Of a stretch of 64,000 bases of DNA, positions 13,311 to 25,985 are shown piece after piece; within the stretch, counting starts at the first letter, position 1; the number at the start of each line of letters is the position of its first letter. This DNA comes from Megalopta genalis (Eukaryota; Arthropoda; Insecta; Hymenoptera; Halictidae), in contig NW_027476543.1 of assembly GCF_051020955.1 (NCBI RefSeq), forward strand, positions 62,001 through 126,000, read 5' to 3'. Both the position numbers and the translations under genes were made by a program. The notes beneath the pieces were generated by a model, which searched no databases, was not told the origin of the DNA, and worked only from the letters and a program-made list of their open reading frames with translations.

Positions 13311-13990
13311 TCGTTAGTTTCGCCTGCATTTGAAGCTATATAAATTATATCTCAAGTATCTGAATCTAAATCATTTGTTTCGCATGGATTTGAAGCTAAG
13401 CCTTCTACTTCTTATCGATTTCAAGCTAAATCATGTGTTTCGCTTGGATTTGATGCTAACTCGTTTGATTCCCCTGCATTTGAAGCTATATCACTTATAT
13501 CGCAAGTATCTGAATCTAAATCATTTGTTTCGCATGAATTTGAAGCTAAGCCTTCTACTTCGTATCGATTTGAAGCTAAATCATGTGTTTTGCATGGATT
13601 TGATGCTAACTCGTTTGATTCTCCTGCATTTGAAGCTATATCACTTATATCGCAAGTATCTGAATCTAAATCATTTGTTTCGCATGAATTTGAAGCTAAA
13701 CCTTCTACAACGCATTGATTTCAAGCTAAATCATGTGATTTGCTTGGATTTGAAGCTAACGCGTTTGTGTCGTCTGCATTTGGAGAAATATCACTTATAT
13801 CTCAAGTGTTTGAAGCTAAATCATTTGTTTCGCATGGATTTGAAGCTAAGCCTTATACTTCGTATCGATTTGAAGCTAAATGAAATGTATCGCATGGATT
13901 TGAAGCTAACTCGTTTGATTCGTCTGCATTTGAAGCTATATAACTCATATCCCAAGTGATTGAAAATAAATCATTGGTTTAGCATGGATT
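13311..13990. repeat. Shortened copy of the 2,221-3,090 block
   Basis: The block starts like 2,221 (TATATAAATTATATCTCAAG monomers). It loses several hundred bp in the middle and then rejoins the pattern of 2,640-3,090, including GTCTGCATTTGGAGAAATATC and the TTTAGCATGG marker at 13,979. This is a deletion derivative formed by exchange between similar monomers. Confidence 0.72.
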
Positions 13991-15228
13991 TGAAGCTAAA
14001 TCATCTACATCGCATTGATTTGCAGCTAAATCATGTGTCTCGCATGGATTTGAAGCTAACTCGTTTGATTCGTCTGCATTTAAAGATATATCATTTATAT
14101 CCCAATTGTATGAAGCTAAATCATTTGTTTCGCATGGATTTGTAGCGAAGCCTTCTACATCGCATTGATTTGCTGCTAAATCATGTGTTTCGCATGGATT
14201 TGATGCTAAACCTTCTACATCGCATGGATTTGAAGCTGAACCTTCTACATCGCACTGATTTGAAGCTAAATCACGTGTTTCGCTTGGATACGAAGCTAAC
14301 CCGTTTGTTTCTCCTGCATTTGAAGCTATATCACTTATATCGCATGTATATGAAGCTAAATCATTTATGTCGCATTGCTTTGAAGTTAAGCCTTCTACAT
14401 CGCATTGATTTGAAGCTAAATTATGTGTTTCGGTTGAATTTGAACCTAATTCGTTTGTTTCGCATGCAGTTGAAGCTAAATGATGTATATCAAAAGTATT
14501 TGAAGCTGAACTATTTGTTTCGCATGGATTTGAAGCTAAACCTTCTAAATCGCATTGATTTGTAGCTAAATCATGTGATTCGCTTGGATTTGAAGCTAAC
14601 TCGTTTGTTTCGTCTGCATTTGAAGCTACGTCACTTATATCGCAAGTATTTGAAGCCAAATCAATTGTGTCGCATGGATTTGAATCAAAACATTCTGCAT
14701 CTCATTCATTTGAAGCTAAATCACGTGTTCCGCTTGGATTTGAAGCTAAACCTTCTACATCGCATTGATTTGACGCTAAATCATGTGTTTCGCTTGGATT
14801 TGAAGCTAACTCGTTTGATTCGTCTGCATTTGAAGCTATATCACTTATAACCCAAGTATTTGAAGCTAAATCATTGGTTTCGCATGGATTTGAAGCTAAA
14901 CCTTCGACATAGCATTGATTTGAAGCTTTATCATGTGTTTTGCATGGATTTGAAGCTAACTCGTTTGTTGCCCCTGCATATGAAGCTATATCACTTATAT
15001 TGCAAGTATCTGAAGCTAAATCATTTGTCTCGCATGGATTTGAAGCTACACCTTCTACATCGCATTGATTTGCAGCTAAATCATGTGTTTCGCTTGGATT
15101 TGAAGCTAAACCTTCCACATCGCATTGATTTGAAGCTAAATCATGTGTGTCGCTTGTACTTGAAGCTAACACGATTGTTTCGTCTGCATTGGAAGCTATA
15201 TCACTTACATCGCAGGTTCCTGTTCTAA
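13991..15228. repeat. In-register block with an unusually open minus-strand frame
   Basis: All monomers are 30 bp until the -1 change at about 15,213 (CGCAGGTTCCTGTTC). On the minus strand, the frame giving a decapeptide such as ASNPCETHDL is open from 15,228 to 13,982 except for one TGA at 14,704-14,702. It has no convincing start, no flanking unique exon and no signal peptide, so I record it as repeat and not as a gene. Monomers here are more diverse than in the 3,479-bp HOR, which suggests an older segment. Confidence 0.7.
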
Positions 15229-16680
15229 ATCATGTGTTTCGCTTGGATTTGAAGCTAGATCTTCTACATCGCATTGATTTGCAGCTAAATCATGTGTTTC
15301 GCTTGGATTTGAAGCTAAACCTTCTACATCGCATTGATTTGAAGCTAAATCATGTGTGTCGCTTGTATTTGAAGCTAACTCGATTGTTTCGTCTGCATTG
15401 GAAGCTATATCACTTATATCGCAAGTATCTGAAGCTATATCTTTGTGTCGCATGGATTTGAATCTAAATCTTCTACTTCGCATTGATTTAAAGCTAAGTC
15501 GTGTGTATCGCTTGGATTTTGATTCTAACTCGTTTGATTCGTCTGCATTTGAAGCTATGTCATTTATATCGCAACTATCTGATGCTGAATCATTTGTTTC
15601 GCATGGATGTGAAGCTCCACCATCTACATCGCATTGATAGTCAGCTAAATCAAGCGTTTCGCATGTATTTGGAGCTAACTGATTTGTTTCTCCAGCATTT
15701 GAAGCTATATCACTTATACCGCAAGTGCTTGTAGCTAAATCATTTGTTTCGCATGGACTTGAAGCTAAACCTTCTACATCGCATTGATTTGCTGCTAAAT
15801 CATGTGTTTCGCATGGACTTGAAGCTAACTCGTTTGTTTCACCTGCATTTGAAGCTATATAGCTTATATTGCATGTATCTGATACTAAATCATTTGTGTC
15901 GCATGGATTTGAAGCTAACCCTTCTACATCACATTGATTTGAAGCTACATCATGTGTTTCGCATGGAGTTGAAGCTAACTCGTTTGTTTCGTCCGCATTT
16001 GAAGCTATATCACTTATATCGCATGTATCTGTACCTAAAACATTTGTTTCGCTTGGATTTGTAGCTAAGCCTTCTACTTCGAATTGATTTGAAGCTAAAT
16101 CATTTGCGTCGCATGGATTTGAAACTAAACCTTCTACATCGCATTGATTTGATGCTAAATCATGTGTTAGGCTTGGATATGAAGCTAAGACGTTTGTTTC
16201 GTCTGCATTTGAATCTATATCACTTATATGGCTGAAGCTAAATCATTTGTTTCGCATGCATTTGAAGTTAAACCTTCTACATCGCATTGATTTGCTGCTA
16301 AATCGTGTGTTTCGCATGGATTTGAAGCGTCTGCATTTGAAGCTGTATCACATATATCCCAAGTGTTTGAAGCTAAATCATTTGTTTCGCATGGATTTGA
16401 AACTAAACCTTCTAAATCGCATTGATTTGAAGCTACATCATGTGATTCGCTTGGATTTAAAGCTAACTCGTTTGTTTCGTCTGCATTAGAAGCTATGTCA
16501 CTTATATCGCAAGTATCTGAAGCTAAATCAATGGTTTCGCATGGATTTGAAGCTAAACCTTCTATGTCGCATTGATTTGCTGCTAAATCATGTGTTTCGC
16601 ATGGATTTGAAGCTAATTCGTTCGTTGCGCATGCAGTTTAATCTAAATAACGTATATCACAAGTATTTGTAGCTAAACCA
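15229..16680. repeat. Degenerate junction block with out-of-register deletions
   Basis: Register changes cluster here. There are -1 near 15,213 and 15,443, and +1 near 15,518. About 7 bases are missing near 16,230 (TATATGGCTGAAGC), and 15 bases are missing near 16,328 (TTTGAAGCGTCTGC joins two half monomers). Rare monomers such as TTGATAGTCAGC and TCTGTACCTAAAAC appear. From about 16,400 the sequence resembles 3,930-4,190 and 7,230-7,480. This looks like an older boundary between two homogenised domains. Confidence 0.75.
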
Positions 16681-19290
16681 TTTGTTTCGCATGGATTCGA
16701 AAATCAGCCTTCTACTTCGCATTTATTTGAAGCTGAATCATGTGTTTCGTATGAACTTGAAGCTAACTCGTTTGTTTCAAATGCAGTTGAAGCGATATCA
16801 TGTATATCACAAGTATTTGCTGGAACATTTGTTCCGCATGAATATTAAGCTAAACCATGTTTTTCAAATTAATTTGAAGCTAAATAATGTGTTTCGCATG
16901 GATTTGAAGCTAACTCGTTTGTTTCGCATGCAGTTGAAGCTACATCATGTATATCACAGGTATTTGAAGCTAAACCACTTGTTTCGCATGGATTCGAAGA
17001 CATGCCTTCTACTTCGCATTGATATGAAGCTACATCATGTTTCGCATGGATTTGAAGCTAATTCGTTTGTTTCGCATGCAGTTGAAGCTAAATCATGTAT
17101 ATCACAAGTATTTGAAGCTGAACCATTTGCTTCGCATGAATATTATGCTAAACCATGTGTTTCGAATGAATTTGAAGCTAAATCATGTGTTTCGGATGGA
17201 TTTGATGATAAAACTCGTTTGTGTCGCCAGCATTTGAAGCTAAATCATGTATATCACAAGTTTTTGAAGCGAAACCATTTGTTTCGCCTGGATTCGAAGA
17301 TCAGCCTTCTACTTCGCATTGATTTGAAGCTAAATCATATGTTTCGCATGGATTTGAAGCCAATTCGTTTGTATCGCCTGCATTTGAAGCTAAATCATGT
17401 ATATCACAAGTATTTGAAGCTAAGCCATTTGTTTCGCATGGATTCGAAAATAAGCCTTCTACTTTGCATTGATTTGATTCTAAATCATGTTTTTCGCTTG
17501 GATTTAAAGCTAACTCGTTTGTGTCGCCTGCATTTGAAGCTAAATCATGTATATCACAAGTATTTGAAGCGAACCCATTTGTTTCGCATGGATTCGAAGA
17601 TCAGTCTTCTACTTCGCATTGATGTGAAGCTATATCATATGTTTCGTCTGGATTTGAAGCTAAGCCTTCTACTTCGCTTTGATTTGAAGCTAAATCATAT
17701 GTTTCGTATGGATTTAGAGCTAACACTTTTGTTTCGCAAGCAGTTGAAGCCAAATCATGTATAACACAAATATTTGAAGTTATACCATTTGATTTGCACG
17801 GATTTGAAGCTAACCCTTCTACTTCGCATTGATTTGGAGCTAAATCATGTGTTTCGCATGGATTTGAAGCTAACTCGTTTGTCTCGCAAGCTGTTGATTC
17901 TAAATCATGTATATCACAAGTATTTGATGCTCACCAATTTGTTTCGCATTGTTTCGAAGATAAGCGTTCTACTTCGCATTGATTTGAAGCTAAATCATTT
18001 GATTCACTTGGATTTGTGGCTAACTCATTTGTTTCGCATGCATTTGCCAAATCATGTATATCACAAATATTTGAAGCTAAACCATTTGATTCGCATGGAT
18101 TTGAAACTAAGCCTTCTACTTCGCATTGATATGAACCTAAATCACGTTTTTCTCTTGGATTTGAAGCTAACTCGTTTGTTTCGCATGCAGTTGAAGCTAA
18201 ATCATGTATGTCACAAGTATTTGAAGCTGAACCATTTGCTTCGCATGAATTTTATGCTAAACCATGTGTTTCGAATGAATTTGAAGCTAAATCATGTGTT
18301 TCGGATGGATTTGATGATAAAACTCGTTTGTGTCGCCAGCATTTGAAGCTAAATCATGTATATCACAAGTATTTGAAGCGAAACCATTTGTTTCGCATGG
18401 ATTCGAAGATCAGCCTTCTACTTCGCATTGATATGAAGCTACATCATGTTACGCATGGATTTGAAGCTAATTCGTTTGTTTCGCATGCAGTTGAAGCTAA
18501 ATCATGTATATCACAAGTATTTGAAGCTGAACCATTTGCTTCGCATGAATATTATGCTAAACCATGTGTTTCGAATGAATTTGAAGCTAAATCATGTGTT
18601 TCGGATGGATTTGATGATAAAACTCGTTTGTGTCGCCAGCATTTGAAGCTAAATCATGTATATCACAAGTATTTGAAGCGAAACCATTTGTTTCGCTTGG
18701 ATTCGAAGATCAGCCTTCTACTTCGCATTGATTTGAAGCTAAATCATATGTTTCGCATGGGTTTGAAGCTAATTCGTTTGTATCGCCTGCATTTGTAGCT
18801 AAATCATGTATATCACAAGTATTTGAAGCTAAGCCATTTGTTTCGCATGGATTCGAAAATAAGCCTTCTACTTCGCATTGATTTGAAGCTAAATCATGTT
18901 TTTCGCTTGGATTTAAAGCTAACTCGTTTGTTTCGCCTGGTTTTGAAGCTAAATCGTGTATATCGCAAGTATTTGGTGCTAAACCATTTGTTTCGCATGG
19001 ATTCGAAGATAAGCCTCCTACTTCGCATTGATTTGAAGCTAAATCATGTGTTTCGTCTGGATTTGAAGCTAAGCCTTCTACTTCGCTTTGATTTGAAGCT
19101 AAATCATGTGTTTCGTATGGATTTAGAGATAACACATTTGTTTCGCACGCAGTTGAAGCCAAATCATGTATAACATAAATATTTGAAGTTAAACCATTTG
19201 TTTCGCACGGATTTGAAGCTAACCCATCTACTTCGCAATGATTTGGAGCTAAATCATGTGTTTCGCATGGATTTGATGCTAAACCTTCTA
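16681..19290. repeat. GCATGCAG subfamily with 1,409-bp and 300-bp spacing
   Basis: Monomers with GCATGCAGTTGAAGC heads and ATATCACAAGTATTTG tails dominate. A distinctive set (CTTCGCATGAATATTATGC, TTCGGATGGATTTGATGATA, AAACTCGTTTGTGTCGCCAGC) occurs near 17,120-17,240, 18,230-18,345 and 18,530-18,645. The last two are 300 bp apart. Positions about 17,025-17,880 align with 18,434-19,289 at 1,409 bp, but with many more differences than the HORs on either side. The GATGATAAAACTCG monomer has a +2 change, preceded in two of the three copies by a -2 change. Confidence 0.8.
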
Positions 19291-20940
19291 TATAGCATTG
19301 ATTTGAAGCTTAATCATGTGCTTTGCATGGATTTGAAGCTAACTCGTTTGTTTCCCCTGCACTGGAAGATATATCACTTATATCACAAGTATCTGATGCT
19401 AAATCATTTGTTTCGCATGGATTTGAAGCTAAGCCTTCTACTTCGCATTGATTTGTATCTGAATCATGTGTTTCGCATGGATTTGAACCTAACTCGTTTG
19501 TTGCGCCTGCATTTGAAGCTAAATCATGTATATCTCAAGTATTTGAAGCTAAACCATTTGTTTCGCATGGATTTGAATGTAAGCACTCTACTTCGCATTG
19601 ATTTGAAACTAAATCATTTGTTTCGCATTAATTTGAAGCTAAGTCGTTTGTTTCGTCTGAATTTGAAGCTATATCAGTTATATCGCAAGTATCTGAATCT
19701 AAATCATTTGTGTCGCGCGGATTTGAAGCTAACTCGTTCGTTTCGCCTGCATTTGAAGCTATATCAATTATATCGCAAGTATCTGATCCTAAATTATTTG
19801 TTTCGGATGGCTTTGAAGCTAAGCCTTCAACTTCGCATTGAATTGAAGCTAAATCATGTGTTTCGCATGGATTTGAAGCTAACTCGTTAGTTTCGCCTGA
19901 ATTTGAAACTAGATCATGTTTATCACAAGTATCAAAAAGTAAGCCATTTTTTTCGTTAGAATATGTAGCTAAACCATGTGTTTCGCATGAATTTCAAGCT
20001 AAATCATGTGTTTCGCATGGATTTAATGTTAACTCGTTTGTTTCGCCTGCATTTGAAGCTATATCACTTATATCGCAAGTATCTGAAGCTAAATCATTTG
20101 TGTCGCATGGATTTGAAGCTAAACCTTCTACATCGCATTGATTTAAAGCTTAATCATGTGTTTTGCATGGATTTGAAGCTAACTCGTTTGTCTCCTGCAT
20201 TTGAAGCTATATCACTTATATCGCATGTATCTGATGCTAAATCATTTGTGTTGCGTGGATTTGATGCTAATCCTTCTACATCGCATTGATTTGCAGCTAA
20301 ATCATTTGTTTCGCATGGATTTGAAGCTAAACCTTCTACAGCGCATCGATTTGCAGCAAAATCATGTGATTCGCTTGGATTTGAAGCTAACTCGTTTGTT
20401 TCCCCTGCATTTGAAGCTATATCACTTATATCGCAAGTATCTGAATCTAAATCATTTGTTTCGCATGAATTTGAAGCTAAGCCTTCTACTTCGTATAGAT
20501 TAGAAGTTAGATCATGTGTTTCGCTTGGATTTGAAGCTAAACCTTCTGCATCGCATTGATTTGAAGCTAAATCATGTGTTTTGCATAGATTTGATGCTAA
20601 CTCGTTTGTTTCCCCTGCATTTGAATCTATATCACTTATATCGCAAGTATCTGAATCTAAATCATTTGTTTCGCATGAATTTGAAGCTCAGCCTTCTACT
20701 CCGTATAGATTTGAAGTTAAATCATGTGTTTCGCTTGGATTTGAAGCTAACCCTTCTGCATCGCATTGATTTGAAGCTAAATCATGTGATTTGCTTGGAT
20801 TTGAAGCTAACTCGTTTGTTTCGTCTGCATTTGAAGAAATATCACTTATATCGCAAGTGTTTGAAGCTGAATCATTTGTTTCGCATGGATTTGAAGCTAA
20901 ACCTTCGACATCGCATTGATTTGAAGCTAAATCATGTGAC
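19291..20940. repeat. Mixed, poorly periodic monomer block
   Basis: Only 30-bp monomers are visible, with no clear long copy inside the window except short matches to the 1-5 kb block from about 20,390 on. It contains diverged units such as AAGTATCAAAAAGTAAGCC (19,928) and GTTAGAATATGTAGC (19,955), and a short -2 change near 20,192. No gene or unique insert is seen. Confidence 0.75.
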
Positions 20941-22620
20941 TTGCTTGGATTTGAACTATCTCGTTTGATTCGTCTGCATTTGAAGCTATATCACTTATAT
21001 CCCAAGTAATTGAAGCTAAATCATTTGTTTCGCATGGATTTGAAGCTAAACCATCTACATCGCTTTGATTTGCAGCTAAATCATGTGTCTCGCATGGATT
21101 TGAAACTAACTCGTTTGATGCGTCTGCATTTAAAGCTATATCACTTATATCCCAATTGTATGAAGCTAAATCATTTGTTTCGCATGGATTTGTAGCTAAG
21201 CCTTCTACTTCGTATCGATTTGATGCTAAATGAAATGTATCGCATGGATTTTGAAGTTAACTCGTTTGATTCGACTGCATTTAAAGCTATATAACTTATA
21301 TCCCAAGGGTTTGAAGCTAAATCATTTGTTTCGCATGGATTTGAAGCTAAACATTCTACATGGCATTGATTTGAATCTAAATCATGTGTTTCGCTTGGAT
21401 TTGAAGCTAAACCTTCTGCATCGCATTGATTTGACACTAAATCATGTGTTTTGCATGGATTTGATGCTTACTCGCCTGTTTCTCCTGCATTTGAAGCTAT
21501 ATCAGTTATATCGCAAGTATCTGTTGCTAAATCATTTATTTCGCACGGATTTGAATCTAAATCATCTACATAGCATGGATTTGCAGGTAAATCATGTGTT
21601 TCGCATGGAGTTGAAGCTAACCCGTTAGTTTCGCCTGCATTTGAAGCTATATAACTTATATCTCAAGTATCTGAATCTAAATCATTTGTTTCGCATGGAT
21701 TTGAAGCTAAGCCTTCTACATCGCATTTATTTCAAGCTAAATCATGTGTTTCGCTTGGATTTGAAGCTAAACCTTCTGCATCGCATTGATTTGAATCTAA
21801 ATCATGTGTTTTTCATGGATTTGATGCCAACTCGTTTGTTTCCCCTGCATTTGAAGCTATATCACTTATATCGCAAGTATCTGAATCTAAATCATTTGTT
21901 TCGCATGAATTTGAAGCTAAGCCTTCTACTTCGTATAGATTTGAAGTTAAATGACATGTATCGCATGGATTTTGAAGCTAACTCGTTTGATTCGTCTGCA
22001 TTTGAAGCTATATCACTTATATCCCAACTGTTTGAAGCTAAATCATTTGTTTCGCATGGATTTGAAGCTAAACCTTCTACAACGCATTGATTTGAAGCTA
22101 AATCATGTGATTTGCTTGGATTTGAACTATCTCGTTTGATTCGTCTGCATTTGAAGCTATATCACTTATATCCCAAGTAATTGAAGCTAAATCATTTGTT
22201 TCGCATGGATTTGCAGCTAAACCATCTACATCGCATTGATTTGCAGCTAAATCATGTGTCTCGCATGGATTTGAAGCTAACTCGTTTGATGCGTCTGCAT
22301 TTAAAGCTATATCACTTATATCCCAATTGCATATAGCTAAATCATTTGTTTCGCATGGATTTGTAGCTAAGCCTTCTACTTCTTATCGATTTGAAGCTAA
22401 ATGAAATGTATCGCATGGATTTTGAAGCTAACTCGTTTGATTCGTCTGCATTTAAAGCTATATCACTTATATCCCAAGTGTTTGAAGCTAAATCATTTGT
22501 TTCGCATGGATTTGAAGCTAAACCTTCGACATCGCATTGATTTGAAGCTAAATCATGTGACTTGCTTGGATTTGAACTATCTCGTTTGATTCGTCTGCAT
22601 TTGAAGCTATATCACTTATA
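20941..22620. repeat. Precursor-like copies of the 1.26-kb HOR
   Basis: The segment at about 21,001-21,230 matches 22,622-22,850 at an offset of 1,621 bp. Segments near 21,640-22,140 match 23,352-23,850. These are the same building blocks as the 1.26-kb HOR to the right, in a slightly different order. The +1 change GGATTTTGAAGC and the -1 change TTGAACTATCTCG recur here (about 21,970 and 22,128; 22,430 and 22,575). Confidence 0.75.
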
Positions 22621-25600
22621 TCCCAAGTAATTGAAGCTAAATCATTTGTTTCGCATGGATTTGAAGCTAAACCATCTACATCGCTTTGATTTGCAGCTAA
22701 ATCATGTGTCTCGCATGGATTTGAAACTAACTCGTTTGATGTGTCTGCATTTAAAGCTATATCACTTATATCCCAATTGTATGAAGCTAAATCATTTGTT
22801 TCGCATGGATTTGTAGCTAAACCTTCTACTTCGTATCGATTTGATGCTAAATGAAATGTATCGCATGGATTTTGAAGTTAACTCGTTTGATTCGACTGCA
22901 TTTAAAGCTATATCACTAATATCGCAAGTATCTGAATCTAAATCATTTGTTTCGCATCAATTTGAAGCTAAGCCTTCTACTTCGTATAGATTAGAAGTTA
23001 GATCATGTGTTTCGCTTGGATTTGAAGCTAAACCTTCTGCATCGCATTGATTTGGAGCTAAATCATGTGATTTGCTTGGATTTGAAGCTAACTCGTTTGA
23101 TTCGTCTGCATTTGAAGAAATATCACTTATATCTCAAGTGTTTGAAGCTGAATCATTTGTTTCGCATGGATTTGAAGCTAAGCCTTATACTTCGTATCGA
23201 TTTGAAGCTAAATGAAATGTATCGCATGGATTTGAAGCTAACTCGTTTGATTCGTCTGCATTTGTAGCTGTATCACTTATATCCCAAGTGATTGAAGCTA
23301 AATCATTTGTTTCGCATGGATTTGAAGCTAACTCGTTAGTTTTGCCTGCATTTGAAGCTATATCACCTATATCCCAAGTTTTTGAAGCTCAATCATTTGC
23401 TTCGCAAGGATTTGAAGCCAATCCTCCAACATCGCATTGATTTCAAGCTAAATCATGTGTTTCGCTTGGATTTGAAACTAAACCTCCTGCATCGCATTGA
23501 TTTGAAGCTTAATCATGTATTTTGTATGGATTTGATGCTAACTCGTTTGTTTCCCCTGCATTTGAAGCTATATCACATATATCGCAAGTATCTGAATCTA
23601 AATCATTTGTTTCGCATGAATTTGAAGCTAAGCCTTCTACTTCGTATAGATTTGAAGTTAAATGACATGTATCGCATGGATTTTGAAGCTAACTCGTTTG
23701 ATTCGTCTGCATTTGAAGCTATATCACTTATATCCCAACTGTTTGAAGCTAAATCATTTGTTTCGCATGGATTTGAAGCTAAACCTTCGACATCGCATTG
23801 ATTTGAAGCTAAATCATGTGACTTGCTTGGATTTGAACTATCTCGTTTGATTCGTCTGCATTTGAAGCTATATCACTTATATCCCAAGTAATTGAAGCTA
23901 AATCATTTGTTTCGCATGGATTTGAAGCTAAACCATCTACATCGCTTTGATTTGCAGCTAAATCATGTGTCTCGCATGGATTTGAAACTAACTCGTTTGA
24001 TGGGTCTGCATTTAAAGCTATATCACTTATATCCCAATTGTATGAAGCTAAATCATTTGTTTCGCATGGATTTGTAGCTAAACCTTCTACTTCGTATCGA
24101 TTTGATGCTAAATGAAATGTATCGCATGGATTTTGAAGCTAACTCGTTTGATTCGACTGCATTTAAAGCTATATCACTTATATCCCAAGGGTTTGAAGCT
24201 AAATCATTTGTTTCGCATGGATTTGAAGCTAAACATTCTACATGGCATTGATTTGAATCTAAATCATGTGTTTCGCTTGGATTTGAAGCTAAACCTTCTG
24301 CATCGCATTGATTTGGAGCTAAATCATGTGATTTGCTTGGATTTGAAGCTAACTCGTTTGATTCGTCTGCATTTGAAGAAATATCACTTATATCTCAAGT
24401 GTTTGAAGCTGAATCATTTGTTTCGCATGGATTTGAAGCTAAGCCTTATACTTCGTATCGATTTGAAGCTAAATGAAATGTATCGCATGGATTTGAAGCT
24501 AACTCGTTTGATTCGTCTGCATTTGAAGCTGTATCACTTATATCCCAAGTGATTGAAGCTAAATCATTTGTTTCGCATGGATTTGAAGCTAACTCGTTAG
24601 TTTTGCCTGCATTTGAAGCTATATCACCTATATCCCAAGTTTTTGAAGCTCAATCATTTGCTTCGCAAGGATTTGAAGCCAATCCTCCAACATCGCATTG
24701 ATTTCAAGCTAAATCATGTGTTTCGCTTGGATTTGAAACTAAACCTTCTGCATCGCATTGATTTGAAGCTTAATCATGTATTTTGTATGGATTTGATGCT
24801 AACTCGTTTGTTTCCCCTGCATTTGAAGCTATATCACTTATATCGCAAGTATCTGAATCTAAATCATTTGTTTCGCATGAATTTGAAGCAAAGCCTTCTA
24901 CTTCGTATAGATTTGAAGTTAAATGACATGTATCGCATGGATTTTGAAGCTAACTCGTTTGATTCGTCTGCATTTGAAGCTATATCACTTATATCCCAAC
25001 TGTTTGAAGCTAAATCATTTGTTTCGCATGGATTTGAAGCTAAACCTTCGACATCGCATTGATTTGAAGCTAAATCATGTGACTTGCTTGGATTTGAACT
25101 ATCTCGTTTGATTCGTCTGCATTTGAAGCTATATCACTTATATCCAAGTAATTGAAGCTAAATCATTTGTTTCGCATGGATTTGAAGCTAAACCATCTAC
25201 ATCGCTTTGATTTGCAGCTAAATCATGTGTCTCGCATGGATTTGAAACTAACTCGTTTGATGGGTCTGCATTTAAAGCTATATCACTTATATCCCAATTG
25301 TATGAAGCTAAATCATTTGTTTCGCATGGATTTGTAGCTAAACCTTCTACTTCGTATCGATTTGATGCTAAATGAAATGTATCGCATGGATTTTGAAGTT
25401 AACTCGTTTGATTCGACTGCATTTAAAGCTATATCACTAATATCGCAAGTATCTGAATCTAAATCATTTGTTTCGCATCAATTTGAAGCTAAGCCTTCTA
25501 CTTCGTATAGATTAGAAGTTAGATCATGTGTTTCGCTTGGATTTGAAGCTAAACCTTCTGCATCGCATTGATTTGGAGCTAAATCATGTGATTTGCTTGG

Positions 25601-25985
25601 ATTTGAAGCTAACTCGTTTGATTCGTCTGCATTTGAAGAAATATCACTTATATCTCAAGTGTTTGAAGCTGAATCATTTGTTTCGCATGGATTTGAAGCT
25701 AAGCCTTATACTTCGTATCGATTTGAAGCTAAATGAAATGTATCGCATGGATTTGAAGCTAACTCGTTTGATTCGTCTGCATTTGAAGCTGTATCACTTA
25801 TATCCCAAGTGATTGAAGCTAAATCATTTGTTTCGCATGGATTTGAAGCTAACTCGTTAGTTTTGCCTGCATTTGAAGCTATATCACCTATATCCCAAGT
25901 TTTTGAAGCTCAATCATTTGCTTCGCAAGGATTTGAAGCCAATCCTCCAACATCGCATTGATTTCAAGCTAAATCATGTGTTTCG
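22621..25985. repeat. 1.26-kb HOR, two full copies and one partial
   Basis: Copies run at about 22,621-23,881, 23,882-25,140 and 25,141-25,985, with spacings of 1,261 and 1,260 bp. The one-base difference comes from TATATCCAAG against TATATCCCAAG near 25,143. Copies one and three share the CACTAATATCGCAAGTATC variant (22,914 and 25,435), while copy two has a different 180-bp segment there, resembling 21,240-21,420. The exchange of this segment between copies is direct evidence of conversion or unequal exchange. Confidence 0.85.

Noticed and set aside
13979..14659. 226-codon minus-strand ORF of acidic Cys-containing decapeptides as a real gene
   Set aside because: The start is an accidental ATG inside a monomer, the ORF ends at a repeat variant, and homologous units nearby carry stops. 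Kept only as a low-weight hypothesis in the findings.
15601..16680. tRNA or other structured RNA gene in the degenerate block
   Set aside because: All sequence there still aligns to monomers. I found no cloverleaf, polymerase III boxes or other RNA signature.
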